Assembly (NCBI RefSeq): GCF_002113125.1
Contig: NZ_NEJP01000002.1
Span: 1 to 64,000, forward strand
Source of the DNA: Pseudomonas sp. B20(2017)
Lineage (GTDB): Bacteria > Pseudomonadota > Gammaproteobacteria > Pseudomonadales > Pseudomonadaceae
Reading direction: 5' to 3'
Length of the DNA: 64,000 nucleotides
A program made the position numbers and the translations under genes. Positions 1 through 8,395 of this stretch are shown piece by piece. How positions within the stretch are numbered: the stretch's first letter is position 1; every line of letters begins with the position of its first letter. The notes below the pieces were generated by a model. The model worked only from the letters and a program-made list of their open reading frames with translations. It did no database searches and was not told the DNA's origin.

Positions 1-48
1 AACAACTTCAACCACTTGCGCTTCCGATCTCTCGTTAGCGGGAGGCGA

Positions 49-76
49 ATTCTACAGCGTTACACGCTGCTGTCAA
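49..76 (-). promoter_or_regulatory. Proximal sigma70 promoter of an rRNA operon lying left of the window
   Basis: Read on the minus strand there is a perfect -35 TTGACA (71-76), a 16-nt spacer and a -10 TAGAAT (49-54). The DNA downstream (48 to 1) resembles the leader that precedes 16S rRNA in Pseudomonas rrn operons, as I remember it. The 16S gene itself would be outside the window, so the rrn assignment is an inference. Confidence 0.7.
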
Positions 77-251
77 CACCTCTTTTTCTCCGCTTTCGAC
101 CGAGAAGATCGAACCGTTGAAAGCGCCGAACAATCCGGCATTTCCAACTCCTTCCAGGCTTCGATGAACTGAAGCGACCCATGCTCGAAACCTACTTAAC
201 TCATTGAATATCAAGGAGTTTTCCGTTTCGACTGCGCCGGAAGTGGGGCGA

Positions 252-279
252 ATTATAGAGACTCAGAATCTGCCGTCAA
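252..279 (-). promoter_or_regulatory. Distal sigma70 promoter, tandem with the one at 49-76
   Basis: On the minus strand there is a -35 TTGACG (274-279), a 16-nt spacer and a perfect -10 TATAAT (252-257). The 20-25 bases upstream of the -35 (280-303) are AT-rich like an UP element. Tandem strong promoters with short spacers about 200 bp apart fit an rRNA operon. Nothing that looks coding was found in 1-401. Confidence 0.65.
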
Positions 280-401
280 CCCTTAATTTGAGTTTTCTAT
301 CAAGAAAGGGAAAAAGGCCGCTTCTATATAGACGCGAACGCAGCGAGTGCGCACTATATTGCCCAACACACCTCAGCTCCTTCGCCGGATGATGCCACGC
401 A

Positions 402-1289
402 ATGAACGACCAGCCTCGCCGCCTTGCCTCAACCCTGTTCCCGGTTGGCCTTCTATTAATAGCCATGGCATCAATCCAGTCCGGGGCCTCGCTGGCTAAA
501 AGCATGTTCCCCATCGTTGGCGCTCAAGGCACTACCACCCTGCGCCTGATCTTCGCCAGCGTCATCATGCTGTTATTGCTCAAACCCTGGAGAGCGAAGC
601 TGACAGCCAAGTCGCTGCGTACAGTGATTGTCTACGGGATGGCGCTAGGCGGCATGAATTTCCTCTTCTATATGTCGTTACGCACTGTTCCACTCGGCAT
701 CGCAGTCGCCCTGGAGTTCACCGGCCCGCTGGCAGTCGCCATCTATGCTTCACGCCGCGCGATCGACTTTTTGTGGATTGCCCTGGCAGCCGTCGGCTTA
801 TTGCTGTTGATACCAACCGGCGCTACGACAGCGGGTATCGATCTGGTGGGTGCAGGTTATGCAGTGGGAGCCGGCGTTTGCTGGGCGCTATACATTCTGT
901 TTGGCCAGAAGGCCGGCGCAGATAACGGCGTGACCACCGCAGCGCTTGGCGTGATGATCGCTGCCCTGTTCGTCGCCCCCATCGGTATCGTCCACGCCGG
1001 CAGCGCATTGCTGACTCCAGCATTGATCCCGATCGCTATCGGCGTCGCGATACTGTCTACCGCCCTCCCTTATACGCTGGAAATGGTCGCTCTCACTCGT
1101 ATGCCAGCGCGCACCTTTGGCACACTGATGAGCATCGAACCGGCCTTTGGAGCGCTGTCGGGCCTGCTATTCCTTCAGGAATACCTTTCTTTGTCACAAT
1201 GGATGGCGATCCTGTGCATTATTCTGGCCTCCGTCGGTGCAACCATGACAATGGGCAGCACTGCCAAACCCGTCATTGCGGCGGATTGA
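402..1289 (+). CDS. rhtA: EamA/DMT-family inner-membrane exporter, RhtA-like (threonine/homoserine efflux)
   Basis: This 295-residue protein is almost entirely hydrophobic, with about ten membrane segments arranged as two EamA repeats. That is the usual size and form of drug/metabolite transporters. Sequence blocks such as GASLAKSMFPIVGAQGTT near residue 30 and the second-repeat segment around AGVCWALYILFGQKAG are typical of RhtA, which exports threonine and homoserine in enterobacteria. The substrate here is inferred from family only. The gene stands alone, reading away from the rrn promoters. The start ATG is the first in frame after the AT-rich promoter region. Confidence 0.8.
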   Translation: MNDQPRRLASTLFPVGLLLIAMASIQSGASLAKSMFPIVGAQGTTTLRLIFASVIMLLLLKPWRAKLTAKSLRTVIVYGMALGGMNFLFYMSLRTVPLGIAVALEFTGPLAVAIYASRRAIDFLWIALAAVGLLLLIPTGATTAGIDLVGAGYAVGAGVCWALYILFGQKAGADNGVTTAALGVMIAALFVAPIGIVHAGSALLTPALIPIAIGVAILSTALPYTLEMVALTRMPARTFGTLMSIEPAFGALSGLLFLQEYLSLSQWMAILCIILASVGATMTMGSTAKPVIAAD

Positions 1290-1458
1290 AAAGAGGATTG
1301 AACGAAGGTCTGGCAATTGACGCTCATTTAGGCCATGTTTAGCCTCGCAACCCAATGCCAGACATGGATTTTTTCGGATAGGGACATCGGAACGCGTCAA
1401 GCGAGAGTGCATACAGGCAGACCCGAGCGCCAGACTCGAGGCCGCCATAAGGACGGTA

Positions 1459-1740
1459 ATGAAACGAATTTTGATACTGATCGCCATACTCGCCGTTGCG
1501 GGTTGCGCGGCGACGTCGAAGACCCAGGTCAAACATGGCAAGAAAGGGCTGCACATCAACTGTTCGGGATTGTCCTCCTCTTGGGACAAGTGCTACACCA
1601 GCGCCGCGAACTCTTGCGCGCCGAAGGGCTACAAGGTCATCGCAAAGTCAGGTGATACCGTGGAAGAACCGGGCGATTACCCGTTTGGTCTCAACCCCGC
1701 CGGCTATACCAGCCGCAGCATGATCGTCATCTGCAAATAA
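1459..1740 (+). CDS. Small secreted lipoprotein of unknown function
   Basis: The gene encodes 93 residues. The N-terminus is a lipoprotein signal peptide: MKR, a hydrophobic stretch and a lipobox ending AVAGC, with Cys16 as the likely lipidated residue. The mature part has four further cysteines (in NCSGLS, DKCYTS, NSCAPK and ICK), which could form two disulfides in the periplasm. A good Shine-Dalgarno (AAGGA) precedes the ATG. I do not recognise the family. It converges with the TetR gene, leaving only 10 bases between the stops. Confidence 0.6.
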   Translation: MKRILILIAILAVAGCAATSKTQVKHGKKGLHINCSGLSSSWDKCYTSAANSCAPKGYKVIAKSGDTVEEPGDYPFGLNPAGYTSRSMIVICK

Positions 1741-1750
1741 ACCATCGCCG

Positions 1751-2320
1751 CTACTGCGTTCGCGAAGCGGCGAGCTGGTTCCCGATCTCTTCATGACAGG
1801 ACTTCAGCACCCGCTGCTGAATCTTCGGTGACGCCAACATACGCGCCACGACCAGCGCCCCGACACATTGCGACAGAATGGCCCATGCCAGGCTGTCGCT
1901 TTCCAGAATCTGCGCCCAACTTTCCTGAAGTTTACAAATCCACAATTCAGCCTGTTCCCGCACAACAATATCCGACCGCGCGATCTCTGCGCCAAGCGCG
2001 GGCAATGCACAGCCCAGCTCAGGCTGCTCGACATGGGACATGCTCAGATACAGTTTCAGGCACCGCTCCAGCCGTTCGCGATCTTGCGTACCCTGCCCGC
2101 CCAAGCGCTCAAGACTCTGGCACAACTCACGCTCGACGATAGCCGCGAACAACGCGTCCTTGGACGAGAAATGGCTGTAGAACGCTGCGCCACTCAGGCC
2201 AATTGCCTTCATCAGACCATCAACGCCCATCGAAGAAAATCCGGTCTTTTTCGCAGACAGCGAGCTGCTTTGCAGGAGCTTTTCTTTGGTTTCCAGCTTG
2301 TGACCGGCGGAATACCGCAT
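1751..2320 (-). CDS. TetR-family repressor of the adjacent SDR/isomerase genes
   Basis: The protein is 189 residues from the ATG at 2320, which has an AGGA Shine-Dalgarno 7 nt upstream. A longer frame from 2368 would run into the operator region and is less likely. The N-terminal helix-turn-helix (MGVDGLMKAIGLSGAAFYSHFSSKD) is typical of TetR proteins, and the rest is the usual all-helical ligand domain. It is divergent from the SDR gene at 2411 across a 90-bp gap with a strong palindromic site, so it probably represses that two-gene unit and perhaps itself. The ligand is unknown. Confidence 0.85.
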   Translation of the reverse strand: MRYSAGHKLETKEKLLQSSSLSAKKTGFSSMGVDGLMKAIGLSGAAFYSHFSSKDALFAAIVERELCQSLERLGGQGTQDRERLERCLKLYLSMSHVEQPELGCALPALGAEIARSDIVVREQAELWICKLQESWAQILESDSLAWAILSQCVGALVVARMLASPKIQQRVLKSCHEEIGNQLAASRTQ

Positions 2321-2368
2321 GTAATTGTCCTCACATTGGGTGCCTTGACGCTGAGCAAATCCTAGCAT

Positions 2369-2393
2369 AACGTTCGTTCACTTAACGATCGTT
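2369..2393. promoter_or_regulatory. Probable TetR operator in the divergent intergenic region
   Basis: Two copies of a 10-bp motif lie 15 bp apart: AACGTTCGTT (2369-2378) and the perfectly self-complementary AACGATCGTT (2384-2393). The site sits between the start codons of the TetR gene and the SDR gene, where a TetR dimer pair would block both promoters. Confidence 0.7.
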
Positions 2394-2410
2394 TACTAAA
2401 GGGTTCACCC

Positions 2411-3139
2411 ATGAATAACAAAAAGGTCGTATTGGTTGTCGGTGCAGGTGATGCCACGGGCGGTGCCATCGCCAAACGGTTCGCCAAGGAAGGCTTCATC
2501 GCTTGCGTCACGCGGCGCAGCGCCGACAAATTGCAGCCGTTGGTGGAAGCCATTCAGGCGGACGGCGGTGAAGCCCAAGGTTTTGCCTGCGACGCACGCA
2601 AGGAAGAAGACGTGATAGCGCTGATAGAAGATATCGAAACTCGTCTCGGGCCGATTGAAGCGTTCGTTTTCAATATCGGCGCCAATGTGCCGTGCAGCAT
2701 CCTCGAAGAAACCGCCCGCAAGTATTTCAAGATCTGGGAAATGGCCTGTTTCTCCGGATTCCTCAATGCCCGGGAAGTCGCCAAACGGATGGTGACTCGC
2801 CGCCGCGGCACGATCCTGTTCACCGGCGCGACTGCCGGATTGCGCGGCGCCTCCGGCTTTGCCGCATTCGCAGGGGCCAAACACGGTATCCGCGCTCTGG
2901 CACAGAGCATGGCCAGAGAGCTTGGCCCGATGAACATCCACGTCGCCCACGTCGTGGTCGACGGCGCCATCGATACCGATTTCATCCGCGACAATTTCCC
3001 TGACAAATATGCTACCAAGGATGAGGACGGCATTCTCAACCCCGAACATATCGCCGATAACTACTGGTATCTGCATAGCCAGCCACGGGACGCGTGGACG
3101 TTCGAGCTTGATCTGCGTCCGTGGAATGAACGCTGGTAA
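2411..3139 (+). CDS. SDR-family protein lacking the usual catalytic Ser and Tyr
   Basis: The 242-residue protein has a Rossmann dinucleotide motif at the N-terminus (VVGAGDATGGAIA, about residues 9-21) and the length of classical short-chain dehydrogenases. The active-site segment reads TGATAGLRGASGFAAFAGAK: Lys157 is present, but the Tyr of Y-x3-K is Phe153 and the Ser 13 residues upstream is Ala140. It may therefore be a non-catalytic or mechanistically different SDR. The gene lies 30 bp upstream of a 2-hydroxychromene-2-carboxylate isomerase-like gene and under a divergent TetR, which suggests a small inducible degradation or detoxification unit. The substrate is unknown. Confidence 0.75.
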   Translation: MNNKKVVLVVGAGDATGGAIAKRFAKEGFIACVTRRSADKLQPLVEAIQADGGEAQGFACDARKEEDVIALIEDIETRLGPIEAFVFNIGANVPCSILEETARKYFKIWEMACFSGFLNAREVAKRMVTRRRGTILFTGATAGLRGASGFAAFAGAKHGIRALAQSMARELGPMNIHVAHVVVDGAIDTDFIRDNFPDKYATKDEDGILNPEHIADNYWYLHSQPRDAWTFELDLRPWNERW

Positions 3140-3169
3140 TCCCTCCAATAACAAAAACAGAGTGCAGCG

Positions 3170-3772
3170 ATGATGAGCAAAACCGTGGAGTTCTATTTCG
3201 ATCTCGGCAGCCCGGCGACTTACCTGGCGTATACCCAATTGCCGAAAATCTGCGCCGACAACGGTGCAGAATTGATCTACATCCCGATGCTGCTGGGCGG
3301 AGTGTTCAAAGCCACCGGTAACGCATCACCTGCGATGATTCCGGCCAAGGGGCGGTACATGTTTCAGGACCTCGACCGCTATGCGCAACGCTACGGTGTA
3401 GTGTTGAAATTCAATCCGCACTTTCCGATCAATACGCTGATGCTGATGCGTGCTGTTACCGGCATGCAATTGCGCCATCCGGAACGCTTTCAGGCATTTA
3501 TCGACTGTCTGTTCAACGCACTCTGGGGTGAAGGACGCTGCCTGGATGATCCGGCAACGGTTGGGGCGGTATTGATCGAGAACGGATTCGTTCCTGACGA
3601 AGTGCTGGCACTGACCAACGACGAAGCCGTGAAAGGCGCACTCAAGGAAAACACCGAAATCGCCGTTAAACGCGGTGTTTTCGGTGCTCCAAGCATGTTC
3701 GTCGGTGACCAAATGTTCTTCGGCCAGGATCGACTCGAATTCGTCGAACAGGCGCTGCAAGCAGCGCCTTAG
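3170..3772 (+). CDS. 2-hydroxychromene-2-carboxylate isomerase family protein (DsbA/kappa-GST fold)
   Basis: This 200-residue protein begins VEFYFDLGSPATYLAY, the thioredoxin-fold opening of kappa-class GST and HCCA isomerases. Ser14 is at the position that binds or activates glutathione. The C-terminal GVFGAPSMFVGDQMFFGQDR is the family's conserved cis-Pro/substrate segment. NahD-type members isomerise 2-hydroxychromene-2-carboxylate in naphthalene breakdown with glutathione as cofactor. No ring-cleavage genes are nearby, so the true substrate is open. It is probably co-transcribed with the SDR gene 30 bp upstream. The tandem ATGATG makes the exact start uncertain by one codon. Confidence 0.8.
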   Translation: MMSKTVEFYFDLGSPATYLAYTQLPKICADNGAELIYIPMLLGGVFKATGNASPAMIPAKGRYMFQDLDRYAQRYGVVLKFNPHFPINTLMLMRAVTGMQLRHPERFQAFIDCLFNALWGEGRCLDDPATVGAVLIENGFVPDEVLALTNDEAVKGALKENTEIAVKRGVFGAPSMFVGDQMFFGQDRLEFVEQALQAAP

Positions 3773-3781
3773 CGGTTCAGG

Positions 3782-5590
3782 TCAAATCGCGGCGGTACGA
3801 GTGTTCAACCACTCCAGCGCCGCACCTTCAAGCAGCGGGCTCAGACGCTCGCGCACTTCAGCGTGATAGTCGTTGAACCACTGCTTCTCTTCCTGCGTCA
3901 GCAACGACGGTTCCAGGCAGCGGGTGTCGATCGGACACAGGGTCAGGGTTTCGAACTTGAGGAACTCGCCGAACTCGCTGCTTCCCGCTTCAACGTTCAT
4001 CGCCAGGTTCTCGATCCGCACACCCCAGCGGCCCGGACGATAAGTACCCGGTTCGATAGAGGTGATCATCCCTGGCTGCATGGCAGTCTGTGGCGCCGGC
4101 GCAGCCTGATAGGCGATCACCTGCGGACCTTCGTGAACGTTCAGGAAATAACCCACGCCGTGGCCCGTGCCGTGGCCATAATCCACGTTTTCAGCCCAGA
4201 TCGGCGCTCGGGCAATTGCATCCAGCAACGGCGACAGAATGCCTTTCGGGAATCGCGCTCGGGACAACGCAATCACGCCTTTCAGGACGCGGGTGCAGTC
4301 GCGTTTCTGCTCTTCGGTTGGCGTACCGACCGCCACCATCCGCGTAATGTCGGTAGTGCCGCCCAGGTATTGACCACCAGAGTCGATCAGCAACAAGCCG
4401 TCACCCTCGATCACCGCGTGCTCTTCCGGGGTGGCGTGGTAATGCGGCATCGCGCCGTTGGCGTTGAACGCAGCGATGGTGTTGAAACTCAGCGACACGT
4501 AATCCGGACGACGCTCACGGGCCGCCGTGAGTTTTTCGTCAATGGTCAGCTCGGTAATGCGCTCACGACCCCATGCTGATTCCAGCCAGGTGAAAAACTC
4601 GCACAGCGCCGCGCCATCCTGCTCCATCGCCTGACGAATATGCCCGGCGTCCGCCAGGCTCTTCTGCGACTTGGCCAGCGTGGTCGGGTTCAGGCCTTCG
4701 ACCAGTTTCACGCCACTGTCGAGGTTGTCCAGCAGACCGCTGGTGACCCGCGCGGGATCCACCAACAGGCTCGCGCCACTCGGAATCGCACGCAGGGCAT
4801 CAGCGACTTCGCTGTAATCGCGCAGGGTCACGCCGTCCTTTTCCAGCACGGCACGCAGCTCAGCATCAACCTTGCTCAAGGCCACAAACAGCGTGGCTTG
4901 TTGCTGACTGATCAAGGCGAAGGAAACGAATACCGGGTTGAACGACACATCGCCGCCACGCAGGTTGAACAACCAGGCGATATCGTCGAGGGTGGCGATG
5001 AAGTGCCAATCGGCGCCGCGTTCCTGCAAGGTTTCGCGCAGTTTGCCGAGTTTCTCGCCACGGCTGACAGTCGCCTGCGGTGGCAGGTGCTGGTAGATCG
5101 GCGCGTTCGGCAACGCCGGGCGATCGCTCCAGACTTCTTTCAACAAGTCGATGTCGGTACGCAGACTGGCGCCTCGCGCTTCGAGCTTGCTGCCCAGGGT
5201 ACGCGCCGACGCAACGGCCATCACTGCGCCGTCGACCGCGACCACGCCACCTTCCGGTGTCTGCTCGGCCAGCCAGTCCAGCGGGCTCGGCTGACCCGGT
5301 TGCAGTTTCACCAGCTCGATGCCGCTGCCCTTGAGCTCCTTGGTCGCCTGTTCCCAGTAACGGCTGTCAGCCCAGACCCCGGCGAAATCGTTGGTGACAA
5401 TCAACGTGCCGACCGAGCCATGGAAACCCGACAACCATTGCCGGCCCTGCCAGTAACCCGGCAAGTATTCCGACAGGTGCGGGTCGGCGGACGGCACCAG
5501 CAACGCGTGGATACCTTCGCGACGCATCAGTTCACGGGTGTGCGCGAGGCGCTGGGGAACCGTTCCTTCGGTCAAAGTCTGGGTACTCAT
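3782..5590 (-). CDS. Xaa-Pro aminopeptidase, M24B family (aminopeptidase P)
   Basis: The 602-residue protein has two creatinase-like N-terminal domains, a pita-bread M24 catalytic domain and a C-terminal M24-associated extension, the layout of the long aminopeptidase P enzymes. The five metal ligands are visible: Asp in LLLIDSGGQY, Asp in GTTDITR, His in NVHEGP, Glu in SIEPGTY and Glu in VRIENL. The substrate-binding GHGTGHGVG stretch is intact. It removes N-terminal residues preceding proline in the cytoplasm. AGGAG lies 5 nt before the ATG at 5590. A second ATG one codon upstream is also possible, and the TTG at 5605 is unlikely. Confidence 0.88.
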   Translation of the reverse strand: MSTQTLTEGTVPQRLAHTRELMRREGIHALLVPSADPHLSEYLPGYWQGRQWLSGFHGSVGTLIVTNDFAGVWADSRYWEQATKELKGSGIELVKLQPGQPSPLDWLAEQTPEGGVVAVDGAVMAVASARTLGSKLEARGASLRTDIDLLKEVWSDRPALPNAPIYQHLPPQATVSRGEKLGKLRETLQERGADWHFIATLDDIAWLFNLRGGDVSFNPVFVSFALISQQQATLFVALSKVDAELRAVLEKDGVTLRDYSEVADALRAIPSGASLLVDPARVTSGLLDNLDSGVKLVEGLNPTTLAKSQKSLADAGHIRQAMEQDGAALCEFFTWLESAWGRERITELTIDEKLTAARERRPDYVSLSFNTIAAFNANGAMPHYHATPEEHAVIEGDGLLLIDSGGQYLGGTTDITRMVAVGTPTEEQKRDCTRVLKGVIALSRARFPKGILSPLLDAIARAPIWAENVDYGHGTGHGVGYFLNVHEGPQVIAYQAAPAPQTAMQPGMITSIEPGTYRPGRWGVRIENLAMNVEAGSSEFGEFLKFETLTLCPIDTRCLEPSLLTQEEKQWFNDYHAEVRERLSPLLEGAALEWLNTRTAAI

Positions 5591-5647
5591 CATGTCTCCT
5601 GCCAATCACTTCATCGTTATTGTTCGGTGCCGTTCGAAGCCGGCTCG

Positions 5648-6814
5648 TTAAAGCCCTGTCGCCCAGAATGCCGGAGCACTGGCGCAGGCGGTCTTGATCA
5701 GTTCTACAGCCTTGTCGATGTCTTGAGCGGTGGTGAAACGGCCGAGGCTCAGGCGAATCGTGCGTCCCGCCAGGTGCGCGTCATGCCCCAATGCCAGCAA
5801 AACGTGGGACGGTGTGTTGCTGGCGGAATTGCAGGCCGAAGTCGCGGAAAACGCGATCGAATGGCTCAGCGCCGCCGGGTTGAACTTGCCTTCGCTGAAG
5901 GTCAGGCTCAAGGTGTGCGGGATACGTTGGGTGGAGCTGCCGTTGAGGCGCACGCCGGGCAGGCTCAAGAGTTGTTTGAGCAGTCGTTCGCGCAACGCGA
6001 CGATGATTTTCTTCTCGTCATCAAACGCCTCGGCGGCCAGGGCAAATGCCGAGCCCATGGCAGCAATCTGGTGAGTGGCCAGCGTACCGGAACGCAACCC
6101 GCCCTCGTGCCCACCACCGTGAATCTGCGCCTGCAAACGCTGCTGCGCATGCGGGCCGACGTACAGCGCACCGATACCTTTGGGGCCGTAAAGTTTGTGC
6201 GCCGAAAACGACATGAGGTCTACCGGCCATTGCGCCAGATCGATCGCGACCTTGCCGGCGCCCTGGGCCGCATCGACGTGGAACAATGCCCCGCGCCCAC
6301 GCACCACTTCGCCGATGGCCGGGATGTCGTTGACGGTGCCGAGTTCGTTGTTGACCAGCATCAGCGACACCAGAAAGGTGTCATCGCGCATCGCTTCGCT
6401 GACCGCTTGCGGGGTAATCAAACCTTCGGCGTCCGGCACCAGATAGGTCACGGCGACACCGGCGTCCTGCAATTGCCGGGCGGTGTCGAGGATGGCCTTG
6501 TGTTCGATCTGACTGGTGATGATGTGGCCGCCGGAAACTCCACGGGCCTGGGCCACGCCTTTAAGGGCAAGGTTGTTGGATTCGGTGGCGCCGGAGGTCC
6601 AGACGATCTGTTGCGCCTGGGCGCCGACCAGTTCGGCGACTTGCCGGCGAGCGTTCTCGACCGTTTGCCGGGCCTGCTGGCCGAAGGCGTGGGAACTGGA
6701 GGCCGGGTTGCCGAAGTTACCGTTGAAACCCAGACACTCGATCATCACCTGGATGACCCGCTCGTCCACCGGGGTGGTGGCGGCGTAATCGAAATACAGC
6801 GGACGTGTGTTCAT
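5648..6814 (-). CDS. Cysteine desulfurase (NifS/IscS class), stand-alone
   Basis: The 388-residue PLP enzyme converts cysteine to alanine and passes persulfide sulfur to acceptors. The N-terminal [11 protein letters not shown], the PLP lysine in [12 protein letters not shown] (Lys207) and the persulfide cysteine in [10 protein letters not shown] (Cys328, the same number as in E. coli IscS) are all present. No iscR, iscU, hscBA or fdx gene is next to it, so this is not the main isc operon but a second desulfurase. It follows the aminopeptidase gene's promoter side with about 60 bp between them, on the same strand. Specific partners cannot be told from the sequence. Confidence 0.88.
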   Translation of the reverse strand: MNTRPLYFDYAATTPVDERVIQVMIECLGFNGNFGNPASSSHAFGQQARQTVENARRQVAELVGAQAQQIVWTSGATESNNLALKGVAQARGVSGGHIITSQIEHKAILDTARQLQDAGVAVTYLVPDAEGLITPQAVSEAMRDDTFLVSLMLVNNELGTVNDIPAIGEVVRGRGALFHVDAAQGAGKVAIDLAQWPVDLMSFSAHKLYGPKGIGALYVGPHAQQRLQAQIHGGGHEGGLRSGTLATHQIAAMGSAFALAAEAFDDEKKIIVALRERLLKQLLSLPGVRLNGSSTQRIPHTLSLTFSEGKFNPAALSHSIAFSATSACNSASNTPSHVLLALGHDAHLAGRTIRLSLGRFTTAQDIDKAVELIKTACASAPAFWATGL

Positions 6815-7020
6815 AAAAAGACTCGCAGAGCGTGTTCCGGGATCAGGAAGCTCGTGTCTACAAACGGCACGACGCAGCCTTGTGAGCTGCGTCCGGGTTC
6901 GAGAGCGTCATCAATACCTGATCGGATGCCGTTAAAGAAGAACAACTTCATTTAAAAGTGCGTAGGAACGCTCCTGCACGCGACTTTAACAGGCATCGGG
7001 CCGGCGGTTGTAGCACTGCG

Positions 7021-7635
7021 TCAGCGAAAGCTTTCAAGGAGTAACGGATACAGCGAAATCACCAGCAGCGCCGCCATGCCCCAGTTGAACACCCGCAACC
7101 AGCGGCGATCCTTCAGTACGTTGCGCAAAAGAGTCCCACACGCCGCCCAGACGCCGACGCTCGGCAAGTTGATGATGGCAAATACCGCCGCAATCACGAT
7201 CACGTTGGTGAAATAACCCTGCATCGGCGTGTACGTGCTGATGGCACCGATGGCCATGATCCACGCCTTGGGATTGACCCACTGGAAAGCGGCCGCGCCG
7301 AGATAGCTGATCGGTTTCGCCTCGCCCGACTCGCTGTCGCCGACCGGGCCGGAGTGAGCGATTTTCCACGCCAGGTACAGCAAGTACGCCGCGCCGACGT
7401 AACGCAGGACCGTATAAAGCAGCGGATAAGTCTGGAACACCGCGCCCAGGCCAAAACCCACTGCCACCACCAGCACGAAAAAGCCGCAGGTAATGCCGAG
7501 CATATGGGGGATGGTGCGGTTAAAGCCGAAGTTCACGCCCGATGCCAGCAACATGGTGTTGTTCGGCCCCGGTGTGATCGAGGTGACAAAGGCAAACAGG
7601 GCAAAGCCCAGCAACAGGTCGAGCGAGAGGGTCAT
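7021..7635 (-). CDS. LysE/RhtB-family amino-acid exporter
   Basis: The 204-residue inner-membrane protein has about six hydrophobic segments and the N-terminal family signature SITPGPNNTMLLASG, followed by the conserved QWVNPKAWIM in the middle. LysE/RhtB proteins export basic or neutral amino acids and related metabolites; the substrate cannot be predicted. The gene appears monocistronic. The 205 bases between it and the desulfurase gene show no clear feature. Confidence 0.85.
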   Translation of the reverse strand: MTLSLDLLLGFALFAFVTSITPGPNNTMLLASGVNFGFNRTIPHMLGITCGFFVLVVAVGFGLGAVFQTYPLLYTVLRYVGAAYLLYLAWKIAHSGPVGDSESGEAKPISYLGAAAFQWVNPKAWIMAIGAISTYTPMQGYFTNVIVIAAVFAIINLPSVGVWAACGTLLRNVLKDRRWLRVFNWGMAALLVISLYPLLLESFR

Positions 7636-7736
7636 GGCAGGCAGTCCGTCAGGGTCATTCAGGTGTTGACCCTATCCCACGGCGGCCCGCAAACCCACGG
7701 ACAGTTGGGAAAAACTTCGAGCAGTACAGTTCTCAA

Positions 7737-8006
7737 TCAGCTTGGACGACCGTGCAGCTGTACGGCCCGCTCGGCGCTCATCTCACCCTTGTTATCAAAC
7801 CCGAAAGTCTTCCGTGGCTGGCCGAGCAATTCGGCTTTTTTCGCATGATATTCCTCGTAGGACAGGCCGCGACGGTTCAAGGTTTCGAGGGCCAGTTCGC
7901 GGGTTTCTTCTGCAGTGTAAGGGCGCAGTTCCGGGGAAACGTGGCTCGCGCAACCGGCGAGAACGGAGAGAGCGAGCATCAGCGAAACAGTCAGTAAACG
8001 ATTCAT
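7737..8006 (-). CDS. Small lipoprotein, unknown function
   Basis: The 89-residue protein has a clear lipoprotein signal (MNRLLTVSLMLALSVLAGC) with Cys19 as the lipidated residue. The mature part is short, charged and probably helical. The start at 8006 was chosen because the signal peptide begins there and an AGGA lies upstream; a longer frame from 8150 has no signal. I do not recognise a family. Upstream lies the 389-bp gap before msuE, which holds the regulatory sites described at 8211-8340. Confidence 0.65.
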   Translation of the reverse strand: MNRLLTVSLMLALSVLAGCASHVSPELRPYTAEETRELALETLNRRGLSYEEYHAKKAELLGQPRKTFGFDNKGEMSAERAVQLHGRPS

Positions 8007-8210
8007 GGGAGCGTCCTGGCGAGCAGTGTGGGTCGATGGAGAAAGGCTACGCCCGGGCACGCTCTGGCAGAAATCAACGCTCTCAATAGTGGCTATCAGA
8101 ATTCGGCCAGTATTCGCTCTGCATATTCTCGAAAGACCTATCAATATCAATTAACAGTCTTTTACGGAATAACAGCCAGCCTTTATAAATCCCTCATCGC
8201 GTTCGGCACT

Positions 8211-8239
8211 GTTGCTCCAGCAACTGTTTCTCTGGCAAC
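8211..8239 (+). promoter_or_regulatory. Tandem 14-bp enhancer-like repeats upstream of the msu sigma54 promoter
   Basis: Two near-identical 14-mers lie 15 bp apart: GTTGCTCCAGCAAC (8211-8224, a perfect dyad) and GTTTCTCTGGCAAC (8226-8239). They sit about 90-110 bp upstream of the sigma54 promoter at 8325-8340, the usual place for binding sites of a sigma54 activator. SfnR, encoded at the end of the operon, is a candidate ligand; this is inference. Confidence 0.5.
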
Positions 8240-8324
8240 AGCAGTTCAACAAACCGGTCTGAAAGTCACAGGGCCACAGCCCTCGAAAACGTTCAAAGCC
8301 CCGGAATACGGGCCTCACAGGAAT

Positions 8325-8340
8325 TGGTACAGCGTTTGCT
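8325..8340 (+). promoter_or_regulatory. Sigma54 (-24/-12) promoter of msuEDC-sfnR
   Basis: TGGTACA-N4-TTGCT (GG-N10-GC spacing) matches the sigma54 consensus TGGCACR-N4-TTGCW at all but one base. Transcription would begin near 8352, leaving a leader of about 44 nt before the msuE ATG at 8396. Confidence 0.7.
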
Positions 8341-8395
8341 CTGCTCCGGTGACTACTCACTGCTCGCCGAGCAACTGTTGAAAAAGGAACTGACC

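Noticed and set aside
204..392. 62-codon open frame in the left-edge region
   Set aside because: It spans the distal rrn-type promoter, lacks a Shine-Dalgarno and has no recognisable protein features.
4640..6955. 771-codon open frame on the plus strand across the aminopeptidase and desulfurase genes
   Set aside because: It is antisense to two well-recognised genes with complete active sites. Long antisense frames are expected in GC-rich Pseudomonas coding DNA, and the translation resembles no family.
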